Assembly (NCBI RefSeq): GCF_900113945.1
Contig: NZ_FORG01000009.1
Coordinates: 1-64,000 of the forward strand
From: Xenorhabdus mauleonii
GTDB lineage: Bacteria; Pseudomonadota; Gammaproteobacteria; Enterobacterales; Enterobacteriaceae
DNA length: 64,000 bases
Direction of reading: 5' to 3'
The notes below the pieces were generated by a model. The model was given only the letters and a program-made list of their open reading frames with translations, searched no databases and had not been told where the DNA came from. This document shows positions 15,195 through 24,759 of the stretch, one piece after another. Each line of letters opens with the position of its first letter. Positions within the stretch are counted from its first letter, which is position 1. The position numbers and the translations under genes were made by a program.

Positions 15195-15257
15195 ACTGTA
15201 TCCAGTGATGTTTTTTTCAAAGATGCTCAATTTTAAATCGGTCATTCGGATGAAACA

Positions 15258-16136
15258 ATGAATCAAACCAATCGAGCAGTGGTTACGACATCCACGCTGT
15301 ATGTTGTGCCAACCCCAATTGGAAATTTGGGTGATATTACTCAGCGTGCTCTTGAAGTTCTTAAGCATGTCGATCTGATTGCAGCCGAAGATACGCGACA
15401 TACTGGCCTGTTGCTTCAACATTTTGCCATTAATGCGCGCATGTTCGCACTTCATGATCATAATGAACAGCAGAAAGCAGATCAATTGATTGCGAAATTA
15501 GAACAAGGAATGAGCATCGCCTTGGTTTCTGATGCCGGCACTCCTTTGATCAATGATCCGGGCTATCACCTTGTTCGCCGTTGTCGTGAAGCCGGTATCA
15601 GAGTCGTTCCGCTGCCTGGCCCTTGTGCAGCAATTACTGCGCTGTCTGCTGCCGGGTTGCCTTCCGATCGTTTTTGTTACGAAGGTTTTTTGCCGGCAAA
15701 AAGCAAGGGGCGTCAGGATGCCCTGCGTGAGTTAGCACAAGAAACGAGGACACTTATTTTCTACGAATCAACACATCGCCTGCTGGACAGTTTAGAAGAT
15801 ATTGTCGAAGTCTGGGGCGAGGAGCGTTATGTTGTGTTGGCGCGTGAACTGACTAAAACGTGGGAATCTATTCAAGGCATGCCGGCAGGAGAACTGCTGG
15901 CGTGGGTCAAAGAAGATGAAACCCGTCGCCGGGGGGAAATGGTGCTGATTGTCGAAGGGTATCGTAAACCTGCGGATGACAGCTTACCTCCGGAGGCCTT
16001 GCGGACATTGGCATTATTGCAAAAAGAGTTGCCATTGAAAAAAGCGGCGGCATTGGCGGCAGAGATACATGGCGTGAAGAAAAATGCCTTGTACCGCTAT
16101 TCGCTCGATCAAAATAATTCGGGTGAACTTGACTAA
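15258..16136 (+). CDS. rsmI: 16S rRNA (cytidine(1402)-2'-O)-methyltransferase
   Basis: RsmI uses S-adenosylmethionine to 2'-O-methylate C1402 in the 30S decoding centre. The 292-aa product is a tetrapyrrole-methylase-fold protein with the conserved [15 protein letters not shown] start of the domain at residue 14, [26 protein letters not shown] and [13 protein letters not shown]. The C-terminal part holds the GEMVLIVEG strand and a helical tail. It is divergent from lpoA across 63 bp, the conserved enterobacterial arrangement. An ERIC element and then rnpB follow downstream. Confidence 0.97.
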   Translation: MNQTNRAVVTTSTLYVVPTPIGNLGDITQRALEVLKHVDLIAAEDTRHTGLLLQHFAINARMFALHDHNEQQKADQLIAKLEQGMSIALVSDAGTPLINDPGYHLVRRCREAGIRVVPLPGPCAAITALSAAGLPSDRFCYEGFLPAKSKGRQDALRELAQETRTLIFYESTHRLLDSLEDIVEVWGEERYVVLARELTKTWESIQGMPAGELLAWVKEDETRRRGEMVLIVEGYRKPADDSLPPEALRTLALLQKELPLKKAAALAAEIHGVKKNALYRYSLDQNNSGELD

Positions 16137-16196
16137 AGCAGCAGGTTTAATCAAACCCTGCCTGCAAGTGCGGCAAATTGCAGAGAAGGCGTTATA

Positions 16197-16335
16197 TATA
16201 ATGGATATTTCAAGTTGCATTGCGGCGGCAAGGGAGATCATCCCGGGAGCATAGATAACCGGATGTTTATAAAAACGGTGGCCGGGGTGAACGAGCGCAG
16301 CCAACAAAGAGGCAGTTTGAAAGACGAAGTGTATA
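16197..16335. repeat. ERIC element directly upstream of rnpB
   Basis: About 139 bp with ERIC landmarks: a left arm of ttcaagttgcattgcggcgg, the central ggccggggtgaacgagcg block, which resembles the ERIC2 primer region, then gcagccaacaaagaggcag and a right end of tttgaaagacga. The left and right ends are imperfect inverted repeats ending in tata. It fills the gap between rsmI and the rnpB promoter, ending less than 10 bp from the putative -35. Confidence 0.85.
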
Positions 16336-16342
16336 AAACTCC

Positions 16343-16371
16343 TATACATGGGGTAATAAACCCCTTATAAT
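16343..16371 (+). promoter_or_regulatory. rnpB promoter
   Basis: A perfect -10 TATAAT lies at 16366-16371, eight to nine bases before the rnpB 5' end. A poor -35 candidate lies 17 bp upstream, at the edge of the ERIC element. The strong -10 and its position make this a confident promoter even though the -35 is weak. Confidence 0.75.
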
Positions 16372-16378
16372 CCGCGCC

Positions 16379-16764
<386 letters not shown>

Positions 16765-16769
16765 CATTC

Positions 16770-16804
16770 AGCCCTATAGAGGTTTCTCTATAGGGCTATT
16801 TCTT
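16770..16804 (+). terminator. rnpB terminator
   Basis: A perfect 12-bp stem (16770-16781 with 16786-16797) with a GTTT loop, followed by a T-rich tract. It ends the rnpB transcript a few bases after the mature 3' end. Confidence 0.92.
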
Positions 16805-17743
16805 TTCTACGCCTTTATGCTAACTTTCACGCCACTCATCAAATCATCACAGAGTATGCACCTTGAATAAGTCAAACGCATAGCTGCCTGTCACCAGATT
16901 GAATGATTTCCCTCACTGATTTTTCTCCACTACTGCTCTGTTGGGGTATCAGCTTTAGCCAAACGATCAGTCGACGCTACTTTTAAAATCATGGTCTGAC
17001 TGCCAAGAATCGCATTTATTATATGAATTCCATTTCAGTATTAATATAACTTGAAATCCAAAGAATATAAAAATAATGATTTATTTCAAGAATATTTTTT
17101 TTTGAAAGATTCAACATAATTATATTTTTAATTTAAATAACGGAAAGAGCCTTATTAGTTATTCATTAGGTGTTTTATTTCTTGAAAGGTTATATGAATT
17201 TTTATCTTAATACTAATTGTTAACTGATAATGGGAAAAATCTTAGAAATAACGTCTTTTAATTTAATTAAATAGGCTTTGTGAAGTTAAATTTTTGTGAA
17301 AATATAATGGCAATTAGAAACCATTTTCATAATAAAGTTGTATTGATTTAATCCCAGGTAAATGCGCTAAATTAAATATAAACAAGGGGTTATTAGTCCT
17401 ATTTTTAAATACCTCAAAACCGATAAAATGGGGTTGTAATTTGTTACTAAAACAAGTTCCCATAAGATTGGGATTAAAAAATATAAAATATTAGAATTGA
17501 TTAATAATAAAATAGCAGTAATATACCGCTCGTGTTCTGTAGGACGCTTTGTTTTCTTAAAAAATAACAATTTATTCTTATAATGTTTTTCTATCAAAAA
17601 ATACAAAATAACTATCATTTCCCTTTTCATAACGTTAAAGGGAATGCTTGGTTTTTTGAGATAATATTATAGGTCGTAGTTATAGATTTATTTTTCTTGT
17701 TTCATGTAGTGAATGGTAAATGTTATCTCGGTTATTAATATGA
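16805..17743. other. AT-rich intergenic region upstream of the fimbrial operon
   Basis: About 940 bp without a supported gene. The part after 17030 is extremely AT-rich. A minus-strand ORF at 17367-17630 (87 aa) has no ribosome site or recognisable motif and is not called. The fimbrial promoter must lie here. No recombinase gene or obvious flanking inverted repeat for phase inversion was seen. Confidence 0.5.
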
Positions 17744-17953
17744 TTGAAAAATGTTTTGAAAAAGTTATTTTTTAAAAAAGAGAAATTAAAGAGATTGGAT
17801 TCATCCGAATTGTTAGCTTACATCAGAAAGAATCTGATTACTGGTGCTTTAAAATCTCTTCATTTAATCTTCTTTGAAGATAAACCTTCATTAAAGATTA
17901 ATCGTAAACAAAATATCTTGAAATTTATTGTTACAAAAACAAAGGTAAAATAA
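17744..17953 (+). CDS. possible 69-aa basic leader ORF upstream of the major pilin
   Basis: This ORF is not recognised. It starts at a TTG (no ATG in frame) and ends in TAATG, its stop overlapping the pilin start by one base, which would couple translation. The product is Lys/Leu-rich (opening MKNVLKKLFFKKEKLK) with no signal peptide. The overlap favours a real gene or translated leader; the TTG start and AT-rich composition argue against it. Confidence 0.3.
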   Translation: MKNVLKKLFFKKEKLKRLDSSELLAYIRKNLITGALKSLHLIFFEDKPSLKINRKQNILKFIVTKTKVK

Positions 17954-18498
17954 TGAAACCAACAAAATTGGCTAAAATTGCTGCTATTACATTAGGTATG
18001 GGAATTTTTTGTGCGCAAGCTCAAAGTGTAGCTCCAAAGGCTACTCCAATAAATAACGGTGGTGGTGGTAAAATAACTTTTACTGGTACTGTTGTTAATG
18101 CACCTTGTAATATTTCTCCTGAATCTATAAACCAGACAATTAATTTTGGTGTTTTAAGCCAGTCTTTATTGAATAAAGGGAATGAAACTTCTCGCCCAGT
18201 TAAGATTGTATTGACTGAGTGTGATACAGAGACTTATAAAAAAGCCAAAGTGACGTTTTCCGGTGCTAATTATGACTCGAAAGAGCTATTAATGAGTGGT
18301 TCTGCTAAAAATGTCGCGGTAAGGTTAATGGGTTTGGATGGTGATATCGTTCTGGATCAAGCGACTAAGGCATTTAATTTAAGCCAAAGCACAAACGAAT
18401 TAAACTTCATGGCGTTTGCGAAAAAAGCGATCGGTAAAGATAATGTTACTCCGGGTGAATTTAGCGGAACAACAACTTTTACTATGCAATATGAGTAA
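17953..18498 (+). CDS. major fimbrial subunit, MR/P (MrpA/MrxA)-like pilin
   Basis: This should be the main structural subunit of a chaperone-usher fimbria. The ATG at 17953 has AAAGGT upstream. A signal peptide of about 23 residues ends CAQA-QS. The mature pilin shows the usual features: a GTVVNAPCNI strand near the N terminus, a paired cysteine at LTEC about 40 residues later, a flexible Gly run (NNGGGG) and a C-terminal aromatic beta-zipper ending TFTMQYE. The pattern resembles Proteus MrpA and Xenorhabdus MrxA, as I remember them. An attenuator-like hairpin follows, which would make this subunit the most abundant product. Confidence 0.88.
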   Translation: MKPTKLAKIAAITLGMGIFCAQAQSVAPKATPINNGGGGKITFTGTVVNAPCNISPESINQTINFGVLSQSLLNKGNETSRPVKIVLTECDTETYKKAKVTFSGANYDSKELLMSGSAKNVAVRLMGLDGDIVLDQATKAFNLSQSTNELNFMAFAKKAIGKDNVTPGEFSGTTTFTMQYE

Positions 18499-18539
18499 AA
18501 ATTGAGCGGCATAGCAATTTCATTTAAATAAAGTGATTG

Positions 18540-18584
18540 TAGCGCATTGCTCTATGATTATATTGAGTAATGCGCTATTTTTAA
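18540..18584 (+). terminator. partial terminator/attenuator after the major pilin gene
   Basis: A 13-bp stem with one mismatch (18540-18552 with 18565-18577) is followed by a T-rich stretch. Lying between the major pilin and the rest of the operon, it would let most transcripts stop after the pilin gene. Confidence 0.75.
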
Positions 18585-18609
18585 TAAAAACATATAGTTA
18601 TAAGATCAC

Positions 18610-19170
18610 ATGAAATTCGTAAATGAAGTTCTAATTAAAAAATTGTTTATTTCTCTTTTTATTTTGCTTTTGTGCAAGAGTGCACTGGCATGGGAACATT
18701 CTTTAAATCCATTTATGGGAAGGGTAAATATTAGTGGAACAGTTGTCTCTGCGAGTTGTTCTATAGCATTAGACGATATGTGGCAGTCTGTTAATATGGG
18801 CATGGTTCCAGTAAAACAGTTATATCAGCATGGAATCAAAAAACAAAAAGAAGTCGTTATCCATTTGAAAAACTGTGATTGGGAGCAAGAGAAACACGCG
18901 GAGAAACGGGTGCCAATACATGTAACCTTCGATGGGGTTCGTGATAAAGAAACGCATTTATTCCGGTTGTCAGGTGGAGTTAGGGGAGCCGCTTTATTTA
19001 TTAATGATGCACAAGGACATTTAGTACGTGCCGGAAAAAGCTATCCTGTTATATTTGGCAGTAATCATCAATCAGGGATGAAATATAGTTTAAATTTAGT
19101 GCCGAATGGAGAACCTTTGGTGCAAGGTAGTTATTATGCAGTATTAAGTTTTAAATTGTCCTATGAATAA
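18610..19170 (+). CDS. minor fimbrial subunit, MrpB-like
   Basis: The 186-aa product has a signal peptide (KLFISLFILLLCKSALA) and a pilin domain with a GTVVSASCSIAL strand, a second cysteine at LKNC, and a C-terminal SFKLSYE zipper strand. It lies between the major pilin and the usher, the position of mrpB in the MR/P operon, where the product affects fibre termination or anchoring. The ribosome site is weak, so low translation is likely. The subunit role is inferred from position and fold. Confidence 0.82.
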   Translation: MKFVNEVLIKKLFISLFILLLCKSALAWEHSLNPFMGRVNISGTVVSASCSIALDDMWQSVNMGMVPVKQLYQHGIKKQKEVVIHLKNCDWEQEKHAEKRVPIHVTFDGVRDKETHLFRLSGGVRGAALFINDAQGHLVRAGKSYPVIFGSNHQSGMKYSLNLVPNGEPLVQGSYYAVLSFKLSYE

Positions 19171-19379
19171 AAATAACATTTTTAGCATGAAATATAATTG
19201 ATGGTTATGGTGGCTATTCTTCTTATTTGATTGACTTTTTTATTATTAAAATAGATATGAAGTTTTTTATGAATAGTTACGGTTTATGATTCTTGCTAAG
19301 TAATTGATCGGTGAGTTATGGAGGCAAGCCATATTGTATCTGACAAGATAACATCTTACTGATGCTGGAGTCGTTATAA

Positions 19380-21896
19380 ATGAATATAAAACAGAAAATA
19401 GAATTCTCTTCGTATTTATTGAAGGGGCTGATTTTGTTTTTTTCGGGTATTCATTTAGCAAACGCAATTGAATTTAATATTGATATGCTAGATTCCGAAG
19501 ATAAACAAAATATTGATTTATCACGTTTCTCACAAACGGGCTATGTCATGCCCGGGAAATACCAATTAACTTTACAAGTTAACGAGCAACTCGTTAACCG
19601 TGAAACAACTATTCCTTTTTATTTTCGGCAACTAGGGAAAGAAACCCGCTCGGAAGCCTGCATTTCGCCTGAATTGCGAAATAAAATTGGTTTGAAAGAG
19701 GAGCATCTCGCACAGACAACGTTATGGAATGACGGACAATGTGTGGATTTTTCTGCGCTAAACGGGGTGACATCGTCTGTCGATTTAGCTGAATCACAGC
19801 TTAATATGACAATCCCTCAGCTTTATCTGGAATATTCTGACTCATTTTGGTTGCCGCCCGCTCGTTGGGATGAGGGAATCCCTGGCGTGTTGATCGATTA
19901 TAACGTGAATGCTTTTTGGTCTAAATCGCACGGAAATTCAAGAAGCCAAAATATCTGGCTTAACGGCATTATCGGCGCAAATTATGGTGCCTGGCGTTTT
20001 CGGGGTCATTATCAGGGAAACTACAGCTATATCACAGGCCAGCAGAATAATAGTGATTCTTCGCTGAGATGGGCTCAATTTCATGCATACCGAGCCTTGC
20101 CATCATGGCAGGCCAATTTAACATTGGGAGAATCTTCTTTTGCATCAGATTTACTTGAGGGCTGGAATTATAGCGGTGTGTCATTGACCAGTGATGAACG
20201 GCAATTACCTCCAAAATTACGGGGATATGCCCCACAAATCAGAGGATTCGCCGACACTAACGCCAGAGTTACCATAACACAACAAAATAATATTCTGTAT
20301 GACACAACAGTTCCCGCTGGGGAATTTGTTATCAAGGATATCAGTAGTTCTGTTCGTGGAACATTGGATGTAAAAATCACAGAGCAAGATGGTCGTGTGA
20401 AAACCTTTCAGGTTAGTGCAGCTTATATCCCCTATCTGACACGACCGGGCCAGTTTCGCTATAAATTAGTCTCCGGACGTGCCCGGTATGATGCTCATCG
20501 GACAGAGGGGCCTATTTTTGCTGCCGGAGAGTGGTTCTACGGTTTAACGAACAGTTGGACATTGTACGGTGGTGGCGTTGTTGCCGGTAATTATAACGCC
20601 CTTGCATTGGGGGCGGGTGTTGATCTGGGGGCTTTTGGCTCGTTGACAGCAGATATTACACAATCGATAGCCAGATTATCAAAGCGTGGGGAAGAAGATG
20701 GCAAAAAAACGCAACAAGGAAAATCTTGGCATCTGACTTATTCCAAACGTTTTGACGACATTAACACGGATCTGACACTGGCCGGTTACCGTTTTAGCGA
20801 GCGTGATTACATGCCAATGCAGCAATATTTGGATGCGCGTTATCGTGATCGTTTGGAAGGGCGTAGTAAAGACAAATATACAGTAACACTGAATAAAAAC
20901 TTCCCTGAACAGAAAATATCGCTGGGTGTTTCCTACAATCACGAAACTTTCTGGAACGCTGGTGACAGCATTTATTACAACATTAGCATGAGTAAATATT
21001 TTTCTGCTTTTGGTATCGACAATATGTCTGTTGGTTTAGCGGCCAACCGTGCTCGTTATGTTCATACCGGCAAAATGAATAATTCTCTGTCATTGAATTT
21101 TTCGCTGCCTGTTGGCGAAAAAAGAATAAATTACAACAATTATTACAGCGAGAAACGATTCTCCCAGAGTATGAACCTCAGTGGACAGATTGGGGAAAAG
21201 GGGAACTATAACGTGACAGCAGGTATGAGCCATGGTCATGGGCAGGCGCCGCAGAGCCAATTTAGCGGTTATTACAGCCATAGAAGTGATATTGCTCATA
21301 CGTCGTTTAATGTCTCAACGACACAAGACGGGAATGTTGTGGCTGGTATGGCAGTCAATGGCGGGGTGACGATCACCTCAAAAGGTGCAGCATTACATCC
21401 CAGCGGTTTTAGTGGTGGCACACGCTTAATCGTGGATACCAATGGCGTGGAAAACGTGCCATTCGATGGCGGGCATGTGAGGACTAATCGTTGGGGAATT
21501 GGCGTGGTCACGAATGTCAGTAGTTACTATCGCAATACAACGATGGTCGATATCAATAAATTGGACAGTGATATTGAAGCCCGCGATGCAGTGGCGGAAT
21601 CGGTATTGACGGAAGGCGCGATTGGTTATCACAAATTTGATGTTTTAAAAGGCAACCGCTTGTTTGTTGTTTTGAAATTGGCGAATGGAAATATTCTCCC
21701 CTTTGGTACCAGTATTCGCAATGAGAAAGGGCGTGAACTGGGTATTGTCAATGACGGGGGAGTGGCATGGATCAGTGGGGCTGAATTGGGAGAACCCCTG
21801 CAAGCGAACTGGGGTGAGCAACATTGTTCGTTCATATTGCCATCTCAAATTGATGCTCTGTCATTGGTCTCATTACCTTGCCAGAGAGGGAAATAA
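19380..21896 (+). CDS. fimbrial outer-membrane usher, FimD/MrpC family
   Basis: The usher is the outer-membrane pore that receives chaperone-subunit complexes and assembles the fibre. The 838-aa product fits the family. After the signal peptide (about residue 29, HLANA-IEF) come the N-terminal chaperone-binding domain (DLSRFSQTGYVMPGKYQL), a beta-barrel with plug (RGYAPQIRGFADTNARVT is the classic usher motif), and two C-terminal domains ending with a conserved cysteine pair (EQHCSF...SLPCQ). GGAG ten bases upstream supports the ATG at 19380. The chaperone gene follows in the same direction. Confidence 0.93.
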   Translation: MNIKQKIEFSSYLLKGLILFFSGIHLANAIEFNIDMLDSEDKQNIDLSRFSQTGYVMPGKYQLTLQVNEQLVNRETTIPFYFRQLGKETRSEACISPELRNKIGLKEEHLAQTTLWNDGQCVDFSALNGVTSSVDLAESQLNMTIPQLYLEYSDSFWLPPARWDEGIPGVLIDYNVNAFWSKSHGNSRSQNIWLNGIIGANYGAWRFRGHYQGNYSYITGQQNNSDSSLRWAQFHAYRALPSWQANLTLGESSFASDLLEGWNYSGVSLTSDERQLPPKLRGYAPQIRGFADTNARVTITQQNNILYDTTVPAGEFVIKDISSSVRGTLDVKITEQDGRVKTFQVSAAYIPYLTRPGQFRYKLVSGRARYDAHRTEGPIFAAGEWFYGLTNSWTLYGGGVVAGNYNALALGAGVDLGAFGSLTADITQSIARLSKRGEEDGKKTQQGKSWHLTYSKRFDDINTDLTLAGYRFSERDYMPMQQYLDARYRDRLEGRSKDKYTVTLNKNFPEQKISLGVSYNHETFWNAGDSIYYNISMSKYFSAFGIDNMSVGLAANRARYVHTGKMNNSLSLNFSLPVGEKRINYNNYYSEKRFSQSMNLSGQIGEKGNYNVTAGMSHGHGQAPQSQFSGYYSHRSDIAHTSFNVSTTQDGNVVAGMAVNGGVTITSKGAALHPSGFSGGTRLIVDTNGVENVPFDGGHVRTNRWGIGVVTNVSSYYRNTTMVDINKLDSDIEARDAVAESVLTEGAIGYHKFDVLKGNRLFVVLKLANGNILPFGTSIRNEKGRELGIVNDGGVAWISGAELGEPLQANWGEQHCSFILPSQIDALSLVSLPCQRGK

Positions 21897-21965
21897 AGGG
21901 GGGATCGTGCCATTAAAGAGTGAATAGCGTAACCCCAAAACGAATTGAAGAGAGTAAATGTAAGA

Positions 21966-22712
21966 ATGAAGAAACAGATTTTGCAAAAATGGGTTGGTAA
22001 CCTATTAACAGGCAGTGTATTGATTTTTAGTACATTCTCATCTCTGGCCGCAGTTTCTTTGGATCGAACCAGAGCGGTGTTTGATGGTGACAATAAATCT
22101 ATTACATTGCATATCTCTAATGAGAATAAGCAATTGCCTTATTTAGCCCAAGCATGGCTGGAAGATGAAAATCATCAAAAAATGACAACGGGGCCATTAG
22201 TATTAACGCCTCCGGTACAGCGTTTGGAGCCTGGTAAACGTAGTTTGGTTCGGGTAGAAAAAACACCGACAGCCAATGTGTTGGCACAGGATAGGGAATC
22301 TCTGTTCTATTTCAACTTGCGTGAGATCCCACCTAAAAGTGAGCAACCCAACACGCTGCAAATTGCATTGCAGACAAAAATAAAACTATTTTATCGTCCT
22401 GTCGCCCTTCAAGCCAAGCCGGATGCAGTTTGGCAGGATCAATTGATCTTGCACAAGATTGCGGGGGGTTATCGCATAGAAAATCCAACGCCGTATTACA
22501 TCACAATTATTGGTATGGGGAATAGCCAGTCACAATCAGAAGAAAGTGATTTTGATGGGATCATGATTGCACCGTTTGGCAATGAAACCGTCAAATATGG
22601 GCAATACAGCACGCCTTATTTTACCTATATCAATGACTATGGTGGCCGGCCCACACTGGCATTTCGTTGCCATGGTGAACAATGCACCGTGATTAAAGAT
22701 CAGAAAAAATAA
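21966..22712 (+). CDS. periplasmic fimbrial chaperone, PapD/MrpD family
   Basis: It folds pilins and caps their groove in the periplasm by donor-strand complementation. The start at the ATG 21966 (MKKQILQKW) gives 248 aa with a signal peptide ending near SSLA-AV; a TTG seven codons earlier is less likely. The first Ig-like domain has VSLDRTRAVFDG, the subunit-binding arginine in this strand, and the G1 strand NTLQIALQTKIKLFYRP, which carries the conserved basic residue. A disulfide is likely between the two C-terminal cysteines (FRCHGEQC). Confidence 0.92.
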   Translation: MKKQILQKWVGNLLTGSVLIFSTFSSLAAVSLDRTRAVFDGDNKSITLHISNENKQLPYLAQAWLEDENHQKMTTGPLVLTPPVQRLEPGKRSLVRVEKTPTANVLAQDRESLFYFNLREIPPKSEQPNTLQIALQTKIKLFYRPVALQAKPDAVWQDQLILHKIAGGYRIENPTPYYITIIGMGNSQSQSEESDFDGIMIAPFGNETVKYGQYSTPYFTYINDYGGRPTLAFRCHGEQCTVIKDQKK

Positions 22713-22739
22713 TGGCCGGAAGCGGGATAGGATAAATGC

Positions 22740-23186
22740 ATGTTAGGTTATGGAGATAGGCAAACCCGATTATGGAGAGGCTTGCTGGCAGGGCTTCTGA
22801 TAGTAGCGAATAGCTATGCGAATGCAGGGGAAATAACACAAGACGTTCTAAAAAGAATGACCAGACAGGGAAACTATATTGAAATTTATGGCTCATTGGT
22901 TAGTTCCCCGTGCTTACTGTCTCCATCATCACATGATGTACAAATGCAAGATGGTTGGCTGCAACTTGATTTAATTGATTGTGCTGAAGGCATGGAAGCT
23001 ATTGGTGCCTCTCCTTTTCCGGTTAATATTATATTAAGTACGGCTGATTCTTTTTCATCTAGTGCAAAAATAAGGCTTCCGTTACCTCGTCAATTAATTC
23101 GCCAAGGCAGGCATCAACTTAAAATGTCTCTTGGAGATGCTTTTTTAGAAAAAACAAATTTGAGATTAGAAATAAATTATGAATAA
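22740..23186 (+). CDS. minor fimbrial subunit, 148 aa
   Basis: A small secreted pilin-like protein: signal peptide near SYANA-GE, cysteines at SSPCLL and LIDC spaced as in pilins, and a C-terminal beta strand ending LRLEINYE. It follows the chaperone gene, where MrpE/F-type adaptor subunits sit. GGGATAGGA precedes the ATG. A strong terminator follows, so it closes the plus-strand operon. Confidence 0.75.
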   Translation: MLGYGDRQTRLWRGLLAGLLIVANSYANAGEITQDVLKRMTRQGNYIEIYGSLVSSPCLLSPSSHDVQMQDGWLQLDLIDCAEGMEAIGASPFPVNIILSTADSFSSSAKIRLPLPRQLIRQGRHQLKMSLGDAFLEKTNLRLEINYE

Positions 23187-23222
23187 GTGAATTAATCTCT
23201 TATTTTTTAATACTAATTAATT

Positions 23223-23257
23223 AGCCCAATAGTGACTTCACTATTGGGCTTTTATTT
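23223..23257. terminator. terminator between the fimbrial operon and the convergent adhesin gene
   Basis: A perfect 12-bp stem (23223-23234 with 23239-23250) with an ACTT loop and a T-rich tract on the plus side. It ends the fimbrial operon and may also act on the minus-strand gene ending at 23275. Confidence 0.88.
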
Positions 23258-23274
23258 AATTTGATAATTATCTT

Positions 23275-24324
23275 TTAATCATAAGATAATTTAAAAACTG
23301 CGCTGGCATGGACACTGCCGGGTGTGATTGTTGATTCTGACTGAATATAGTTTGCCTGAAATGGAATGCTATAATGGCCATTAATTAACTCACCGAGTCT
23401 AATTTTGTTGCCCGGCTGATACCTTACGGGATTTTGTTTATGGTAAATTCGGATGCCCACTCCTTTGGCCGTAGCATTTCTACTGAGTGTCAGGATATCA
23501 CTATGATTGGAAGGGTTGGTGACGTCTTCTAAAGTCATTTTTGGGAGGACTGTTTTCCCTGATGACCCGCCAAAACATTCTAAACCGATATTAAATTGTT
23601 TACGTTGGGTCTCAGTTCTGATTCCCTGAAAATCAGATTTAGATATGTCACCTAATGCAACATTGACATAAGGTGTTTTGAGTTTGCAGCTGGGAGAAAT
23701 TAGCTTAATGTTGATACTGCCTGCAATGCTTAAACTTATAAATTGGAAATTACCTTTCTCAAGCGCAATGCCTTTGGCGATTTCTCCTGCCAGTTGTCCA
23801 CCATGTGGGATATTACCTATTTTGACCAGTTTCAAAATATATTTTGTACGATTATCAAAGGTAAGAAAGAGGGCAGTCGGGAAGCACTTATCTTTGCTGA
23901 CACAAACTCCTGTAGCTCTAGTAGGAAACCACGGAATATTCGTATGACTACTGTAATCATTAGTTCTGGTTATTTTATATCCTAGTCCAGGAATATGAGG
24001 AATAGGATAAATAGAGGCTTTATTTGATGTACCCGTTCCTTCATAACTGACCTCTCCAATTATATCATTACATATGAACCTACCTGTTGGGGTTGATGTG
24101 TGTAGAGTTTTCGTTAGTAACTCAGTCCCTATCGGTAAATTTTGATCAATTTCAAAATCTTCCCCAACAGATATTGTATATGGTATAGGTGAATAACTTC
24201 TATTACCTGAATTAGCAGGAATTTCAGTCCAGCATTCACCATATCCTTTGCTTGATAATATTAATAAAGATGTACCTAATAATAATTTTATTATTTCGTT
24301 TTTTTTTACTTTATTCGCTTTCAT
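23275..24324 (-). CDS. two-domain fimbrial tip adhesin candidate
   Basis: The 349-aa product has a signal peptide (LLLGTSLLILSSKGYG), an N-terminal half of about 190 residues with several cysteines that has no recognised family, and a C-terminal pilin domain (from about 205; cysteines at SPSCKL and GLECFG; terminal SAVFKLSYD zipper strand). That two-domain layout is typical of FimH/MrpH-like tip adhesins, where the first domain binds receptor and the second joins the fibre. It is unusual in being on the opposite strand, convergent with the operon that would supply its usher and chaperone. Ligand unknown. Confidence 0.75.
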   Translation of the reverse strand: MKANKVKKNEIIKLLLGTSLLILSSKGYGECWTEIPANSGNRSYSPIPYTISVGEDFEIDQNLPIGTELLTKTLHTSTPTGRFICNDIIGEVSYEGTGTSNKASIYPIPHIPGLGYKITRTNDYSSHTNIPWFPTRATGVCVSKDKCFPTALFLTFDNRTKYILKLVKIGNIPHGGQLAGEIAKGIALEKGNFQFISLSIAGSINIKLISPSCKLKTPYVNVALGDISKSDFQGIRTETQRKQFNIGLECFGGSSGKTVLPKMTLEDVTNPSNHSDILTLSRNATAKGVGIRIYHKQNPVRYQPGNKIRLGELINGHYSIPFQANYIQSESTITPGSVHASAVFKLSYD

Positions 24325-24759
24325 GGGTTATTCATTAAATCAATCTTCATAAGAAGGAAATATTAGTATTCATAATGGTAAATATTTCAATCACGAAGGG
24401 AACCAATATGGAAGGATTTTATTGATAGTCATTATCCCATTATTATCAGCATAAAATAAATAGGTATGTTCTGAAAAGTAATCAAAGTTAACAAAATGAC
24501 GATTTTATTTATTCCGATAAAAATACATTGCGGTATTAAATAAAATATATAGATGCCAGAGATATCAATTTCTATATTATCATTTCCAAGATCATACTCC
24601 ACTTTGTTTTTTCTGAACTATTTTCAATTTTTCAGTGACGTTTTACAACTCGAACCTTTTGCAAGCCTCTTTTAAAAGTGGAAGTGAATGTCAACTAGAC
24701 GTTGAAATGTCAGTCAGTTAATCTGGTAGGTATATTCAAAATTCTTGATTGAGAGAGAC
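24325..24759. other. intergenic region between adhesin gene and yhaJ
   Basis: About 435 bp, AT-rich, with divergent promoters expected for the adhesin gene (minus) and yhaJ (plus). I see no gene, repeat or confident operator. Confidence 0.5.

Noticed and set aside
16805-17030. Remnant of a mobile element between rnpB and the fimbrial region
   Set aside because: Short open stretches on both strands gave no recognisable transposase or recombinase segment.
17367-17630. 87-codon minus-strand ORF with hydrophobic segments
   Set aside because: It lies in extremely AT-rich DNA, has no ribosome site and no recognisable motif, and hydrophobic residues are expected from AT-rich codons.
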